Below, one piece after another: positions 6,990-15,507 of a DNA stretch of 34,640 nucleotides. The notes beneath the pieces were generated by a model that worked only from the letters and a program-made list of their open reading frames with translations, ran no database searches and had not been told where the DNA came from. Both the position numbers and the translations under genes were made by a program. The stretch's first letter is position 1, and each line of letters begins with the position of its first letter. Origin of the DNA: Candidatus Ruania gallistercoris (lineage in GTDB: Bacteria > Actinomycetota > Actinomycetes > Actinomycetales > Beutenbergiaceae); contig DXBY01000030.1 of the NCBI GenBank assembly GCA_019116305.1, positions 1 through 34,640 on the forward strand, in the 5' to 3' direction.

Positions 6990-9005
6990 GTGCCGGAAAC
7001 CACCACGACGCCCAGCGGGCCCGCAGACTTCTCCGACTTCACCGACATCGACGCCTTCCTCCGCCTGCCGCGGCTGACCACCGTCGCCGCCGGACCGGAC
7101 GGCCGCGCGGTTGCAGCGATCGCCGAGTCCGACGAGCACGGCTCGAAGCTCATCTCCGCACTCTGGGAGCTCGACCCGGCCGGGGAGCAGCCCGCGCGCC
7201 GGCTCACCTTCTCCGCGAAGGGGGAGTCAGGTCCGCGGTTCGCCCCGGATGGCAGCCTGCTGTTCACCTCCGCCCGGCCCGATCCGCAGGGTGAGGACGA
7301 GGAGACCACGGCGATCTGGCGCCTGCCGGCCACCGGCGAGGCCAGTCTGGTGGCCACGGCCCCCGGCGGCCTCACGTTGGCCGGCGTCGCCGACGACGGC
7401 ACCATCCTGGCCACCACCACCGTGTTGCCCGGCGGCACGATCGAGACCGACGCCGAGGCCCGCAAGGCCCGCAAGGACGCCGGCCGCAGCACCATCTGGC
7501 ACACGGGGATGCCGGTACGGTTCTGGGACCATGAGGTAGGAGACCTCAGCACCCGACTGGTGCTCATCGCCCCCGACGGCGACCTGCGTGAGGTGACCTC
7601 CGCCGTCGGCACGGTGGAGCTGCGCAATGCCAGCGCGGACCTCTCCCCGGACGGACGCACGGTCGCGACCACCTGGACCGAGCGGGTCCGCGGCGGCGAG
7701 ACCCGCACCTCCCTGGTGCTGATCGAGGCCGCCACGGGGGAGCGGACCACCTTCCTCGCGGCCGAGGAGGCCACCCAGTACTCCGGCCCGACGTTCTCCC
7801 GGGACGGCAGCCGGATCGCCGTCATCCGCAGCACCACCGGCAGCCCCACGGACACCAGCTACTCCTTCCTGGAGATCCACCCGGTCGGCGGCGGCGCGAA
7901 GGTCAGCGTGGACGTCGGCGACCTCACCGTCAGCGAGTACGTCTGGACCGAGGCCGGCACGCTGCTGGTCACCGGGGACCTGCACTCCTCCGGGGCGATC
8001 CTTGAGGTGGATCCGGTCACCGGGCAGGTCGCCACGATTGCCGACGGCGGCGTGTACTCGTCGCTGTCCGCGTGTGGGGATCAGGTGCTCGCCCTCCGTA
8101 GTGATGTGGGTTCCCCGGCGCGGCCGGTGCGGATCGAGAGCAGCAGCGTGAGTGAGCTGCTGGCGCCGGGCGCGGTTGACGCGTTGCCGGGCACGCTGGA
8201 GTGGGTGGACACCGAGGTCGACGGTGTGGCCGTGGGTGGGTGGCTGTGCGTGCCGACCGGTTCGAGCGCCGACGCCCCGGCGCCGGTGATGCTCTGGATC
8301 CACGGTGGCCCGCACGGCTCCTACAACGCGTGGAGCTGGCGCTGGTGCCCGTGGCTGGCGGTGGCGCGCGGGTACGCCGTGCTGCTGCCGGATCCGGCGA
8401 TGTCCACCGGGTACGGCCACGCCGGGCTGAACCGCGGCTGGCCGCGCCGCCCGGACGTGGTCTACCGCGAGTGCGAGACCCTGTTCGACCAGGAGCTGGC
8501 CCGCGCCGAGCTGGACGAACGGCGCACCGCGATGCTGGGAGCGTCCTTCGGCGGGTTCATGGCGAACTGGATCGCCGGGCACACCGACCGGTTCGATGCG
8601 ATCGTCACCCACGCCGGGCTGTGGGCGCTGGACCAGCAGCACCGCACCACCGACGCCGCCGCGGGAAAGATGCGGGTGCACGGCCACGAGGACGAGAACG
8701 CCGACTGGTACCGGGCCTACTCCCCGCACCACGCTGCTGGTGAGATCCGCACGCCCGTGCTGATCACCCATGGCAACCGCGACTATCGGGTGCCGATCAG
8801 CGAGGCGCTGCGGATGTGGTGGGATCTGGTCTCCGGCTGGGACGGCGAACCGGACACGATGCCGCACCGGTTCCTGCAGCTGACCAGCGAGAACCACTGG
8901 GTGCTCACCCCGGCCAACGCGCGCACCTGGAACGAGACCGTGCTCGCGTTCTGCGACCAGCACGTGTGCGGTGGGGAGCCGGTGCCGGAGACGCTGCCCT
9001 GGTAG
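6990..9005 (+). CDS. S9-family serine peptidase (prolyl oligopeptidase / acylaminoacyl peptidase type)
   Basis: Predicted cytoplasmic peptidase of 671 residues without a signal peptide. The N-terminal part, roughly residues 20-400, has repeated strands such as SPDGRTVATTWTE and FSRDGSRIAVIRS, typical of the beta-propeller that gates S9 enzymes. The C-terminal alpha/beta-hydrolase domain contains VMLWIHGGPHGSYNAW (oxyanion region), GASFGG with nucleophile Ser519, HGNRDYRVP with Asp598 and SENHW with His636, a complete triad. These enzymes cleave short peptides. The open frame extends back to 6678 through the vapC gene, but that part is a frame shadow; the GTG at 6990 follows a good -10 hexamer and starts the first propeller region. 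Confidence 0.92.
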   Translation: MPETTTTPSGPADFSDFTDIDAFLRLPRLTTVAAGPDGRAVAAIAESDEHGSKLISALWELDPAGEQPARRLTFSAKGESGPRFAPDGSLLFTSARPDPQGEDEETTAIWRLPATGEASLVATAPGGLTLAGVADDGTILATTTVLPGGTIETDAEARKARKDAGRSTIWHTGMPVRFWDHEVGDLSTRLVLIAPDGDLREVTSAVGTVELRNASADLSPDGRTVATTWTERVRGGETRTSLVLIEAATGERTTFLAAEEATQYSGPTFSRDGSRIAVIRSTTGSPTDTSYSFLEIHPVGGGAKVSVDVGDLTVSEYVWTEAGTLLVTGDLHSSGAILEVDPVTGQVATIADGGVYSSLSACGDQVLALRSDVGSPARPVRIESSSVSELLAPGAVDALPGTLEWVDTEVDGVAVGGWLCVPTGSSADAPAPVMLWIHGGPHGSYNAWSWRWCPWLAVARGYAVLLPDPAMSTGYGHAGLNRGWPRRPDVVYRECETLFDQELARAELDERRTAMLGASFGGFMANWIAGHTDRFDAIVTHAGLWALDQQHRTTDAAAGKMRVHGHEDENADWYRAYSPHHAAGEIRTPVLITHGNRDYRVPISEALRMWWDLVSGWDGEPDTMPHRFLQLTSENHWVLTPANARTWNETVLAFCDQHVCGGEPVPETLPW

Positions 9006-9023
9006 GCGGGGCCCGTCCCTCCC

Positions 9024-9077
9024 GTGGGTGACATTCTCGTCGCGAGAAGCCGGTTCGGCGACGGCGATGTCACCCAC
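9024..9077. repeat. Branched inverted repeat after the S9 peptidase gene
   Basis: Perfect 11-bp outer arms GTGGGTGACAT (9024-9034) and ATGTCACCCAC (9067-9077) enclose two smaller hairpins: TCTCG-TCG-CGAGA (9035-9047) and GCCG-GTT-CGGC (9049-9059). The whole would fold as a three-way junction. It starts 18 nt after the stop codon, so it may terminate transcription, or it may be a dispersed structured repeat. Confidence 0.6.
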
Positions 9078-9083
9078 GCTGCT

Positions 9084-9095
9084 CGAACCGGTTCA
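9084..9095. promoter_or_regulatory. LacI-family operator O1 (distal, regulator gene)
   Basis: CGAACCGGTTCA, differing from the other three sites only in its last base, with core palindrome GAACCGGTTC. It lies 88 bp (centre to centre) upstream of O2, so repressor looping between O1 and O2 is possible. Confidence 0.7.
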
Positions 9096-9141
9096 CTAGG
9101 GAAGTAACCGCTCCCGTGAGATCGCGCGGAACACCTTGGGG

Positions 9142-9183
9142 TTGCGCGAGGTATCCTTCGACCGCTACTGTCGAACCGGTTCG
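9142..9183 (+). promoter_or_regulatory. Promoter of the LacI-family gene with operator O2
   Basis: A -35-like TTGCGC (9142-9147) and -10-like TACTGT (9166-9171) are separated by 18 bp. The operator CGAACCGGTTCG (9172-9183) begins immediately after the -10 and would cover the transcription start. This arrangement indicates negative autoregulation. Confidence 0.65.
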
Positions 9184-9207
9184 CCAGATCGACGACGGGA
9201 GGGCGCC

Positions 9208-10230
9208 ATGGTCACCATCGGTGACGTCGCCTCGACGGCGCGGGTTTCGCGGAGCACTGCCTCATACGCGTTGTCCGGCAAGCGCTCGGTCTCTCTTGAG
9301 GTGCGCCGGCGCGTGGAGGCAGCCGTCCGCGAACTCGGCTACACGCCGAACGCGGGTGCGCGCGCGCTTGCCACCTCGCAGACCCACGTCATCGGATTGC
9401 TGGCGCAGTTCCTCGAGGACGAGTTCGCTCCCGCGATGCTGCAGTACATGCTGGGCATCTCAAACACGGCACGTGAGCTCGGCTACGACATTCTCCTCGC
9501 CACCGAGGAGGACGGGCGCAACGCGCTGCGACGGATGACCGACTCCCGCATGGTCGATGGCATCGTCCTACTGAATGTCGCCGAGCATGATGACCGCCTA
9601 CCGATCTTGCGCAGTGCGCCGCAACCAGGAGCGTTGGTCGGGCTGCCGGAGAACTGCACCGGAGTTGACGTTTTCGACCTCGATTTCGAAGAGGCGGGGC
9701 GCCTCATGGTCGAGCACCTTCGCCGCCTCGGGCACCGAGAACTAGTGCTGGTCTCCCAACCCGAGCACGTCGTCGACCGAGGTGGCGCCTACGTCTGGCG
9801 CCTTCAGAATGCTGCCGTCGATGCTGCGCGGCGATCCGGTGTGGAGCTGCACGCGGCGTTCGCGCCGTCAAGACAGCCCGAAGTTGGACACGAGCTGAAC
9901 GCGCTGCTCGATGCCCACCCGCAGGCGACCGGGCTGCTCATCAACAACGAGGCCGCAGCGGCGGCGCTGCCCACGGTTCTGCACGAACGCGGTGTCCGTG
10001 CGCCCGCAAACCTGTCCGTGATCGGGCGCTACTCCGACGAGTTCGCCCGCACGTTCTCCCTCCCGTACTCCTCGATCGAGAGCGCCCCCGACAGACTGGG
10101 TCGGATGGCCGTACGCGAGCTCGTTCGCCGGATCGAGGGCGAGGTGGGACACGACGAGCCGCACGTGGTGCGGTTCGTCTCGCCCGAATTGGTCGACCGC
10201 GGTAGTACCGCGTCCCCACCGGAGGTCTGA
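9208..10230 (+). CDS. LacI-family transcriptional regulator of the polysaccharide locus
   Basis: Predicted sugar-responsive repressor of 340 residues. The N-terminal helix-turn-helix is VTIGDVASTARVSRSTASYALSGK. The hinge helix region NAGARALAT is at about residues 50-58. A periplasmic-binding-protein-like effector domain fills the rest, with SVIGRYSDEFAR and SLPYSSIESAPDRLGRMAV near the C-terminus. The ATG at 9208 is preceded by GGGAGG; an in-frame ATG at 9136 lies upstream of the promoter elements and is rejected. Palindromes CGAACCGGTTCG at its own promoter, before the transporter operon and before the secreted hydrolase make it the probable master regulator of the locus. The inducer is unknown, probably an oligosaccharide or sugar released by the locus enzymes. 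Confidence 0.93.
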   Translation: MVTIGDVASTARVSRSTASYALSGKRSVSLEVRRRVEAAVRELGYTPNAGARALATSQTHVIGLLAQFLEDEFAPAMLQYMLGISNTARELGYDILLATEEDGRNALRRMTDSRMVDGIVLLNVAEHDDRLPILRSAPQPGALVGLPENCTGVDVFDLDFEEAGRLMVEHLRRLGHRELVLVSQPEHVVDRGGAYVWRLQNAAVDAARRSGVELHAAFAPSRQPEVGHELNALLDAHPQATGLLINNEAAAAALPTVLHERGVRAPANLSVIGRYSDEFARTFSLPYSSIESAPDRLGRMAVRELVRRIEGEVGHDEPHVVRFVSPELVDRGSTASPPEV

Positions 10231-10236
10231 TACCAC

Positions 10237-10253
10237 GTCCGAACGATTCGGAC
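10237..10253 (+). terminator. Hairpin after the LacI-family gene
   Basis: GTCCGAA, loop CGA, TTCGGAC: perfect 7-bp arms starting 6 nt after the stop codon. Most likely a terminator. Its CGAA/TTCG halves also resemble a degenerate version of the nearby operator, so a weak regulator site is an alternative. Confidence 0.5.
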
Positions 10254-10271
10254 TCTTGCCATCACACCGAG

Positions 10272-10283
10272 CGAACCGGTTCG
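10272..10283. promoter_or_regulatory. LacI-family operator O3 (transporter/GH operon)
   Basis: CGAACCGGTTCG, identical to O2 and O4, lies 68 bp before the binding-protein ATG. It is downstream of a -35-like TTGCCA (10256-10261), where it would overlap the promoter spacer and -10 region. Confidence 0.75.
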
Positions 10284-10351
10284 ACAGCCCGATGGCTTGA
10301 AGCCGTGTCGGCAGCTCGATCCCTTCGTCGCCCATAGTTCAAGGAGGAACC

Positions 10352-11617
10352 ATGCAACAGCTCAAGCGCAGATCTCGCGTTCTCGTCCCCACGGCCGCCC
10401 TGGCAGCCGTCAGCCTGGCCGTACTTGGTGCGTGTTCGTCGGCCGGAAGTGGCACTGGTGGTGAATCGGGGGCCGGTGGAACCTATACGTGGTGGGATCC
10501 CTATCCCCAGCATGACGGCTCCTCCGACTGGGAGGCTCGAGTCCAGGCCTGCGGTGAGGAAGCAGGCGTGACCATCGAGCGGACCGCGTACGACACCACG
10601 GCGCTGACCAACCAGGCGCTCCTGTCCGCGCAGGAAGGTACGTCTCCGGATGTCATCCTCATCGACAATCCCGCCGTGTCGACGCTGGCCGACACCGGGA
10701 TGCTGACCACCGTCGAGGAGTTCGGGTTGGACACCTCCTCGATCGACCAGAACCTGCTCGACGCCGGTGTGGTGGACGGCGAGGCTTATGGCATCCCGAT
10801 CGGCGCGAACACGCTGTCCCTCTACTACAACGCCGAGGTGCTGGAGAACGCGGGTGTGGACCCGGCGTCGGTGACGGACTGGGAGTCGCTGACTGCCGCG
10901 TTGGAGCAGATCACCGCTGCCGGAGACAAGGGCATCACCTTCGCCGCGATCGGTACCGAGGAAGGCACCTTCCAGTTTTTGCCCTGGTTCTGGGGCGCAG
11001 GCGCTGACCTGCAGGACCTTTCGTCTCCGGAGGCGGTCGCCGCACTCGAGCTGTGGAAGGGATGGCTCGATGAGGGCTACGCGCCCAACTCGGTCATCAA
11101 CAACTCGCAGAACACCACCTGGGAGGAGTTTCTCACCGGTGACTTCGGGTTCGCCGAGAACGGCACCTGGCAGGTGAACAGTGCGGCTGAGGCCGACTTC
11201 GAGACCGGGATCATCCAATTGCCGGCCAGGGACGGTGGAGTAGCCCCCGCACCCACCGGCGGTGAGTTCATCGTCGCCCCGGTGCAGTCGGACACTGCCC
11301 GCTATGACGTGACTCGCCAGATCGTGGAGTGCATGACCACCCCCGAGGGATTCGTGGAAACCGCGACCACGTTCGCCTATTACATTCCGCCGACGGCCGA
11401 GGGCCAGGAGCAGCTCCTGGAGCAGAACCCGGAGCTCGAGCCATGGGTCGAGGCCGTGCGCAGCGCCAAGGGGCGCACCAGCGATGGCCTCGGCACCGAC
11501 TATCCGCTGATCTCCGAGGCGTTGTGGACCGCAGTGCAGAACGCGCTCTCCGGGGTGTCCACACCGGAGGAAGCGCTGGAGACCGCCCACTCGGACGCCG
11601 AGGCCGCGACCAGCTAG
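10352..11617 (+). CDS. ABC transporter substrate-binding lipoprotein (sugar)
   Basis: Predicted extracellular, membrane-anchored solute-binding protein of 421 residues, cluster-1-like sugar type. The signal peptide has a positively charged start (KRRSR), a hydrophobic core and lipobox LGAC with lipidated Cys28, followed by a Ser/Gly-rich linker. The mature part shows TSPDVILIDNPAVSTLADTGML, YGIPIGANTLSLYYNAEVLENAG and NGTWQVNS, typical of maltose/oligosaccharide-binding folds. AAGGAGG lies 4 nt before the ATG. It is the first gene of an operon with two permeases, GH127 and GH31, which implies an oligosaccharide ligand from a plant polymer. Operator O3 lies upstream. A very stable stem-loop follows the gene. 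Confidence 0.93.
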   Translation: MQQLKRRSRVLVPTAALAAVSLAVLGACSSAGSGTGGESGAGGTYTWWDPYPQHDGSSDWEARVQACGEEAGVTIERTAYDTTALTNQALLSAQEGTSPDVILIDNPAVSTLADTGMLTTVEEFGLDTSSIDQNLLDAGVVDGEAYGIPIGANTLSLYYNAEVLENAGVDPASVTDWESLTAALEQITAAGDKGITFAAIGTEEGTFQFLPWFWGAGADLQDLSSPEAVAALELWKGWLDEGYAPNSVINNSQNTTWEEFLTGDFGFAENGTWQVNSAAEADFETGIIQLPARDGGVAPAPTGGEFIVAPVQSDTARYDVTRQIVECMTTPEGFVETATTFAYYIPPTAEGQEQLLEQNPELEPWVEAVRSAKGRTSDGLGTDYPLISEALWTAVQNALSGVSTPEEALETAHSDAEAATS

Positions 11618-11635
11618 TTCCCGACCACTCCGGTT

Positions 11636-11665
11636 CCGACCGGTGCGCCGGGGCGCACCGGTCGG
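11636..11665 (+). terminator. Strong stem-loop between binding-protein and permease genes
   Basis: CCGACCGGTGCGCC (11636-11649) pairs perfectly with 11652-11665: a 14-bp GC-rich stem with a minimal loop. It begins 18 nt after the binding-protein stop and ends 12 nt before the permease ATG, abutting its ribosome-binding site. It probably acts as a partial terminator or 3'-end stabiliser, giving more binding protein than permease. Confidence 0.65.
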
Positions 11666-11677
11666 GAGGGGAAGATC

Positions 11678-12652
11678 ATGACGAGTATTTCTCCCACGGC
11701 ACGCCGCGGCAGCGGTGAGCAGGGAGCGGTGGGTACCACCGGGCACGGAGGATCGCGCCGCCGAAGCACACTGAACCCGAGCCAGTGGTCCGCTGTGGCG
11801 TTCGCCGCACCGCTGCTGGTCTACCTGGTGCTGTTCTATGCCTACCCGCTGTGGCGAAACATCGATCTGTCGATACACGACTACACCGTCCGTGCGTTCG
11901 TGCAGGGCGACGCCGAGTTCGTCGGGTGGCGGAACTACGTCGAGGTCGTCCAGTCCTCCACGTTCCCGACTGCACTGGCAAACACGGCGCTGTTCACCTT
12001 CGGGTCTATTCTCGTCCAGTTCACCCTCGGGCTGGGCCTGGCGGTGTTCTTCCGGGCCAACTTTCGCCTCTCAGGCCTGCTCCGCGCCCTGTTTCTGGTG
12101 CCGTGGCTGCTGCCGCTGATCGTCTCCGCCTCCACCTGGGCGTGGATGCTGAACAGCGACAACGGCATCGTGAACTCGGTACTGACCGCCTTCGGATTCG
12201 ACCCGGTGAACTGGCTCACCTCACCGGGTGCGTCCCTGTTGTCGGTGACGATCGCCAACATCTGGCTGGGTATCCCGTTCAATCTCGTGATCCTCTACTC
12301 CGGGCTGCAGAACATCCCGGACGACATGTACGAGGCCGCGGCACTGGACGGTGCGGGGGCGTGGCGCCGCTTCCGCAGCATCACGCTGCCGTTGCTACGG
12401 GCCGTCTCCGCCATCACCCTGCTGCTCGGACTGATCTACACGCTCAAGGTCGTGGATGTGATCTGGGTGATGACCACCGGGGGCCCGGGGGACACCTCGA
12501 CGACGCTCGCAATCTGGTCCTACCGCGAGGCGTTCGGTACCGGACAGCCTGACTTCTCTCCCGCGGCAGCAGTGGGCAGCCTGCTCATCGTGATCGCGCT
12601 GGTGTTCGGGTTTATCCACCTCCAGCTCCAACGGCGACAGGAGGTGTCATGA
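11678..12652 (+). CDS. ABC sugar transporter permease (MalF-type)
   Basis: Inner-membrane component of the importer, 324 residues, with about six hydrophobic segments after a charged, flexible N-terminus. The cytoplasmic EAA loop is clear: EAAALDGAGAWRRFRSITLP, with Glu219 at its start; it docks on the ATPase subunit. The N-terminal segment SAVAFAAPLLVYLVLFYAYPL is the typical first membrane helix of MalF-like permeases. The start ATG is preceded by GGGAGGGGAAG. The stop overlaps the next permease by 4 nt (ATGA), so the two are translationally coupled. No ATP-binding subunit is present in the window. Confidence 0.94.
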   Translation: MTSISPTARRGSGEQGAVGTTGHGGSRRRSTLNPSQWSAVAFAAPLLVYLVLFYAYPLWRNIDLSIHDYTVRAFVQGDAEFVGWRNYVEVVQSSTFPTALANTALFTFGSILVQFTLGLGLAVFFRANFRLSGLLRALFLVPWLLPLIVSASTWAWMLNSDNGIVNSVLTAFGFDPVNWLTSPGASLLSVTIANIWLGIPFNLVILYSGLQNIPDDMYEAAALDGAGAWRRFRSITLPLLRAVSAITLLLGLIYTLKVVDVIWVMTTGGPGDTSTTLAIWSYREAFGTGQPDFSPAAAVGSLLIVIALVFGFIHLQLQRRQEVS

Positions 12653-13479
12653 CCCGCCGCCGACGACTCCCGAAGGCCTGGTGGAAGACGGCGCTCGGCC
12701 TGCTGTTCACGGCCATCATGCTCTTCCCCGCGTACTGGATGCTGAACGTCTCCTTCACCCGCACCAATGACCTGCGGGCAGACCCGCCACACGTGTTCCC
12801 CTGGGACCCAACGTTTGAGGGCTACCTGGCGGTCGTGGATCAGCAGTTGCCGGCGCTGGGAACGTCGCTGTTCGTCGGGCTCGGCTGCGTGCTGCTGACC
12901 GTCCTGATCGCCGCTCCCGCCGGGTACGCGCTGGCACTGTTGCACCTGCGCGGCGGAAGCACGCTGAACTTCCTCCTGCTTGTGGCGCAGATGATTCCGG
13001 CGGTGGTGATGGCGATGGGCTTCTACGCCGTCTACAACAACCTCGGGCTGTTGAACACCGTCGGCGGGCTGATCATCGCCGACTCCACGATCGCGGTGCC
13101 GTTCGGAGTGCTGCTGTTCACCGCGTTCATGTCGGGCATCCCCCGGGAGTTGCTCCAGGCCGCCCGCGTGGACGGTGCCGGCACGTGGCGCACCTTCCGT
13201 TCGATCGTGCTCCCAGTGAGCCGGAATTCGGTCCTCACCGTGTCCCTCTTCGCGTTCCTGTGGGCTTGGTCAGACTTCATCTTTGCTTCGACCTTGAGTC
13301 GCAACAGCGACTTCATCCCGATCACGCTGAGCATCTACAACTACATCGGCAACAACACCACGCAATGGAACGCGATCATGGCGACTGCCGTCGTCGCCTC
13401 CATCCCCGCGGCGATCCTGCTGGTCGTTGCTCAGCGATACGTAGCCGCCGGCGTGACCGCCGGTGCTGTCAAGGACTGA
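12649..13479 (+). CDS. ABC sugar transporter permease (MalG-type)
   Basis: Second membrane component, 276 residues, with about six membrane segments and the EAA-type loop ELLQAARVDGAGTWRTFRSIVLP beginning at Glu167. The YWMLNVSFTRTNDL segment after the first helix is typical of MalG-like permeases. It starts inside the stop codon of the preceding permease gene behind a GGAGG ribosome-binding site, and is followed 15 nt later by the GH127 gene. It should pair with the MalF-type permease and an ATPase encoded elsewhere, as in actinobacteria that share one multi-sugar ATPase among several importers. Confidence 0.94.
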   Translation: MTRRRRLPKAWWKTALGLLFTAIMLFPAYWMLNVSFTRTNDLRADPPHVFPWDPTFEGYLAVVDQQLPALGTSLFVGLGCVLLTVLIAAPAGYALALLHLRGGSTLNFLLLVAQMIPAVVMAMGFYAVYNNLGLLNTVGGLIIADSTIAVPFGVLLFTAFMSGIPRELLQAARVDGAGTWRTFRSIVLPVSRNSVLTVSLFAFLWAWSDFIFASTLSRNSDFIPITLSIYNYIGNNTTQWNAIMATAVVASIPAAILLVVAQRYVAAGVTAGAVKD

Positions 13480-13494
13480 CGAAGGGGAACAGTA

Positions 13495-15465
13495 GTGACC
13501 GACCAGACCTTCCGCCGCCACCGCGCTCGCCCGGTCGACCCTCCGGGCCGGCGACGCGGGCTCGGTATCGGAGAGTTCCACCTCGAGGGCGGGTTCTGGG
13601 GCACACGTCAGCGGACCAATGCTCGCGCCACCCTGCAGCACTGCCACGACTGGATGGAGCGGCTCGGCTGGTTGGCGAACTTCGACCGGGCCGCGAGCGG
13701 AGGGACCGGGGCAGACCGGCCCGGCTGGTCGTTCTCGGACTCGGAGGTGTACAAGCTCCTCGAGGCAATCGCCTGGGAGGTGGGCCGCACCGGTGATCCG
13801 GCCATGGAGTCGATGTGGGAGTCACTCGTCGATCGGGTCGCCGCCGCGCAGGACGGGGACGGCTATCTGAGCACCTGCTATGGGCACCCTGGCCGGCCCG
13901 GGCGCTACACCGATCTCTCGGCCGGGCACGAGCTGTACTGCCTGGGCCATCTGTTCCAAGCGGCGGTCGCACGGATCCGCACCCATGGCCCGGACCGCCT
14001 CGTAGATGTGGCGCGTCGTGCTGCCGATCACGTCTGCCGGGAGTTCGGTCCCGAGGGGCGCGTCAGCATCTGCGGGCATCCCGGGATCGAGGCAGGTCTG
14101 GTCGAACTGGGCCGGGCCCTGGGCGAACCTCGCTACATTGAGCAGGCCCAGCTGTTCGTGGATCGCCGCGGGCACGGCACCCTGCCGTTGATTCCGCTGC
14201 GCGGGTCTGCCTACTTCCAGGACGACGTCCCGGTGCGGCAGGCTCAGGTGCTGCGCGGGCACGCGGTACGGGCGCTCTACCTCGCCGCGGGCGCCATGGA
14301 CGTCGCGGTCACCACCGGTGACCGGGTGCTGCAGGACGCGATAGAGCGGCAGTGGGTCGCCACGGTAGAGCGGCGCACCTATATCACCGGTGGGATGGGT
14401 TCGCGTCACCAGGACGAGGCCTTCGGCGACGACTGGGAGCTGCCGCCGGATCGCGCTTACTGCGAAACTTGCGCCGGGGTGGCCTCGGTCATGTTGTCCT
14501 GGCGGCTGCTGCTCACTACCGACGACGTCCGGTATGCCGACCTGGCCGAGCGCACGTTCTTCAACGTCGTCGCCGCCTCGCCACGGTCCGACGGCCAGGC
14601 GTTCTTCTACGCCAACCCGCTGCAACAGCGCGAGCCGGGCACCGAGGTGCGGCCGGACGCGGTCAACCCGCGTGCCGAAGGCGGAGTGCGTGCTCCGTGG
14701 TTCGACGTCTCCTGCTGTCCCACGAACGTCGCACGCACCCTGGCGTCCTGGCACACCTATGCCGCGACCGTCGAACAGTCGGGAGGCCAGGCGCTGGTGA
14801 CGCTCTCCCAGTACGCAGCCGGTGACCTGCGGATCAGCCTTGACGACGGCCAGACGGTGGTGCTGCGCGTCGATACTGCCTACCCGGATGAGGGCACAGT
14901 GCGGGTCGAGGTGGTGGACGTGCCCGCCTCAGTGCAGCTCACGCTGCGGCTGCGGGTCCCGGACTGGGCCGACGGCGCAACACTGGTGGGTACGTACGGT
15001 GGCCCGGATCCGGTCGCACCGGGGTGGGCCACCGTTCCTGGCATGCTTTCCGCCGAGGACGTGGTCACCCTGGCGATCCCTGTGTCGCCCCGGCTGACCC
15101 GTTCCGACCCGCGGGTGGACGCTGTGCGGGGCACAGTAGCCATCGAGCGCGGCCCGCTGGTGCTCTGCCTGGAGTCCGTGGACCTGCCGGAGGGGATCGC
15201 GCTAGAGCAGGTTCGGGTGCGCTTGTCCGGCGAGATCCGCCCCGTCGGGGATGGCGCGAGTGTCCGTGCGCGCGCCGTCAGCCTGCCCGGTCGCGATAGG
15301 AGCGCGCTGCCGTTCCACCCGGTCGGGGCCGAATCCCCGCCTGATGATCCCCTCATGCTGGCGCCCGGGGACGCCGGGGACGACCTCGAACTGACGCTGG
15401 TGCCATACCACCGGTGGGCCGAACGCGGCCCTTCGACGATGCGGGTCTTCCTGCCGACCGACTGA
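13495..15465 (+). CDS. GH127-family glycoside hydrolase (beta-L-arabinofuranosidase type)
   Basis: Predicted cytoplasmic enzyme of 656 residues, no signal peptide. The family signature region GDDWELPPDRAYCETCAG and the pair SCCPTN are present. By comparison with the characterised bifidobacterial enzyme HypBA1, Glu308 matches the acid/base, and Glu324, Cys326, Cys407 and Cys408 match the Zn-binding set that includes the cysteine nucleophile; the 16-residue spacing between the two glutamates is the same. The enzyme should remove terminal beta-L-arabinofuranosyl units, although GH127 also holds other activities. GTG start behind GGGG; 15 nt after the permease gene, in the operon under operator O3. 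No GH121 partner (as in bifidobacteria) is found here. Confidence 0.92.
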   Translation: MTDQTFRRHRARPVDPPGRRRGLGIGEFHLEGGFWGTRQRTNARATLQHCHDWMERLGWLANFDRAASGGTGADRPGWSFSDSEVYKLLEAIAWEVGRTGDPAMESMWESLVDRVAAAQDGDGYLSTCYGHPGRPGRYTDLSAGHELYCLGHLFQAAVARIRTHGPDRLVDVARRAADHVCREFGPEGRVSICGHPGIEAGLVELGRALGEPRYIEQAQLFVDRRGHGTLPLIPLRGSAYFQDDVPVRQAQVLRGHAVRALYLAAGAMDVAVTTGDRVLQDAIERQWVATVERRTYITGGMGSRHQDEAFGDDWELPPDRAYCETCAGVASVMLSWRLLLTTDDVRYADLAERTFFNVVAASPRSDGQAFFYANPLQQREPGTEVRPDAVNPRAEGGVRAPWFDVSCCPTNVARTLASWHTYAATVEQSGGQALVTLSQYAAGDLRISLDDGQTVVLRVDTAYPDEGTVRVEVVDVPASVQLTLRLRVPDWADGATLVGTYGGPDPVAPGWATVPGMLSAEDVVTLAIPVSPRLTRSDPRVDAVRGTVAIERGPLVLCLESVDLPEGIALEQVRVRLSGEIRPVGDGASVRARAVSLPGRDRSALPFHPVGAESPPDDPLMLAPGDAGDDLELTLVPYHRWAERGPSTMRVFLPTD

Positions 15466-15507
15466 CCAGCACAGCTCACCTGTACCACGCGAGTCGAAGG
15501 AGACCCG

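Noticed and set aside
7227-9077. Minus-strand open frame of 616 codons opposite the S9 peptidase
   Set aside because: Shadow of the plus-strand gene, which has a complete catalytic triad; no domain is recognisable in the antisense frame.
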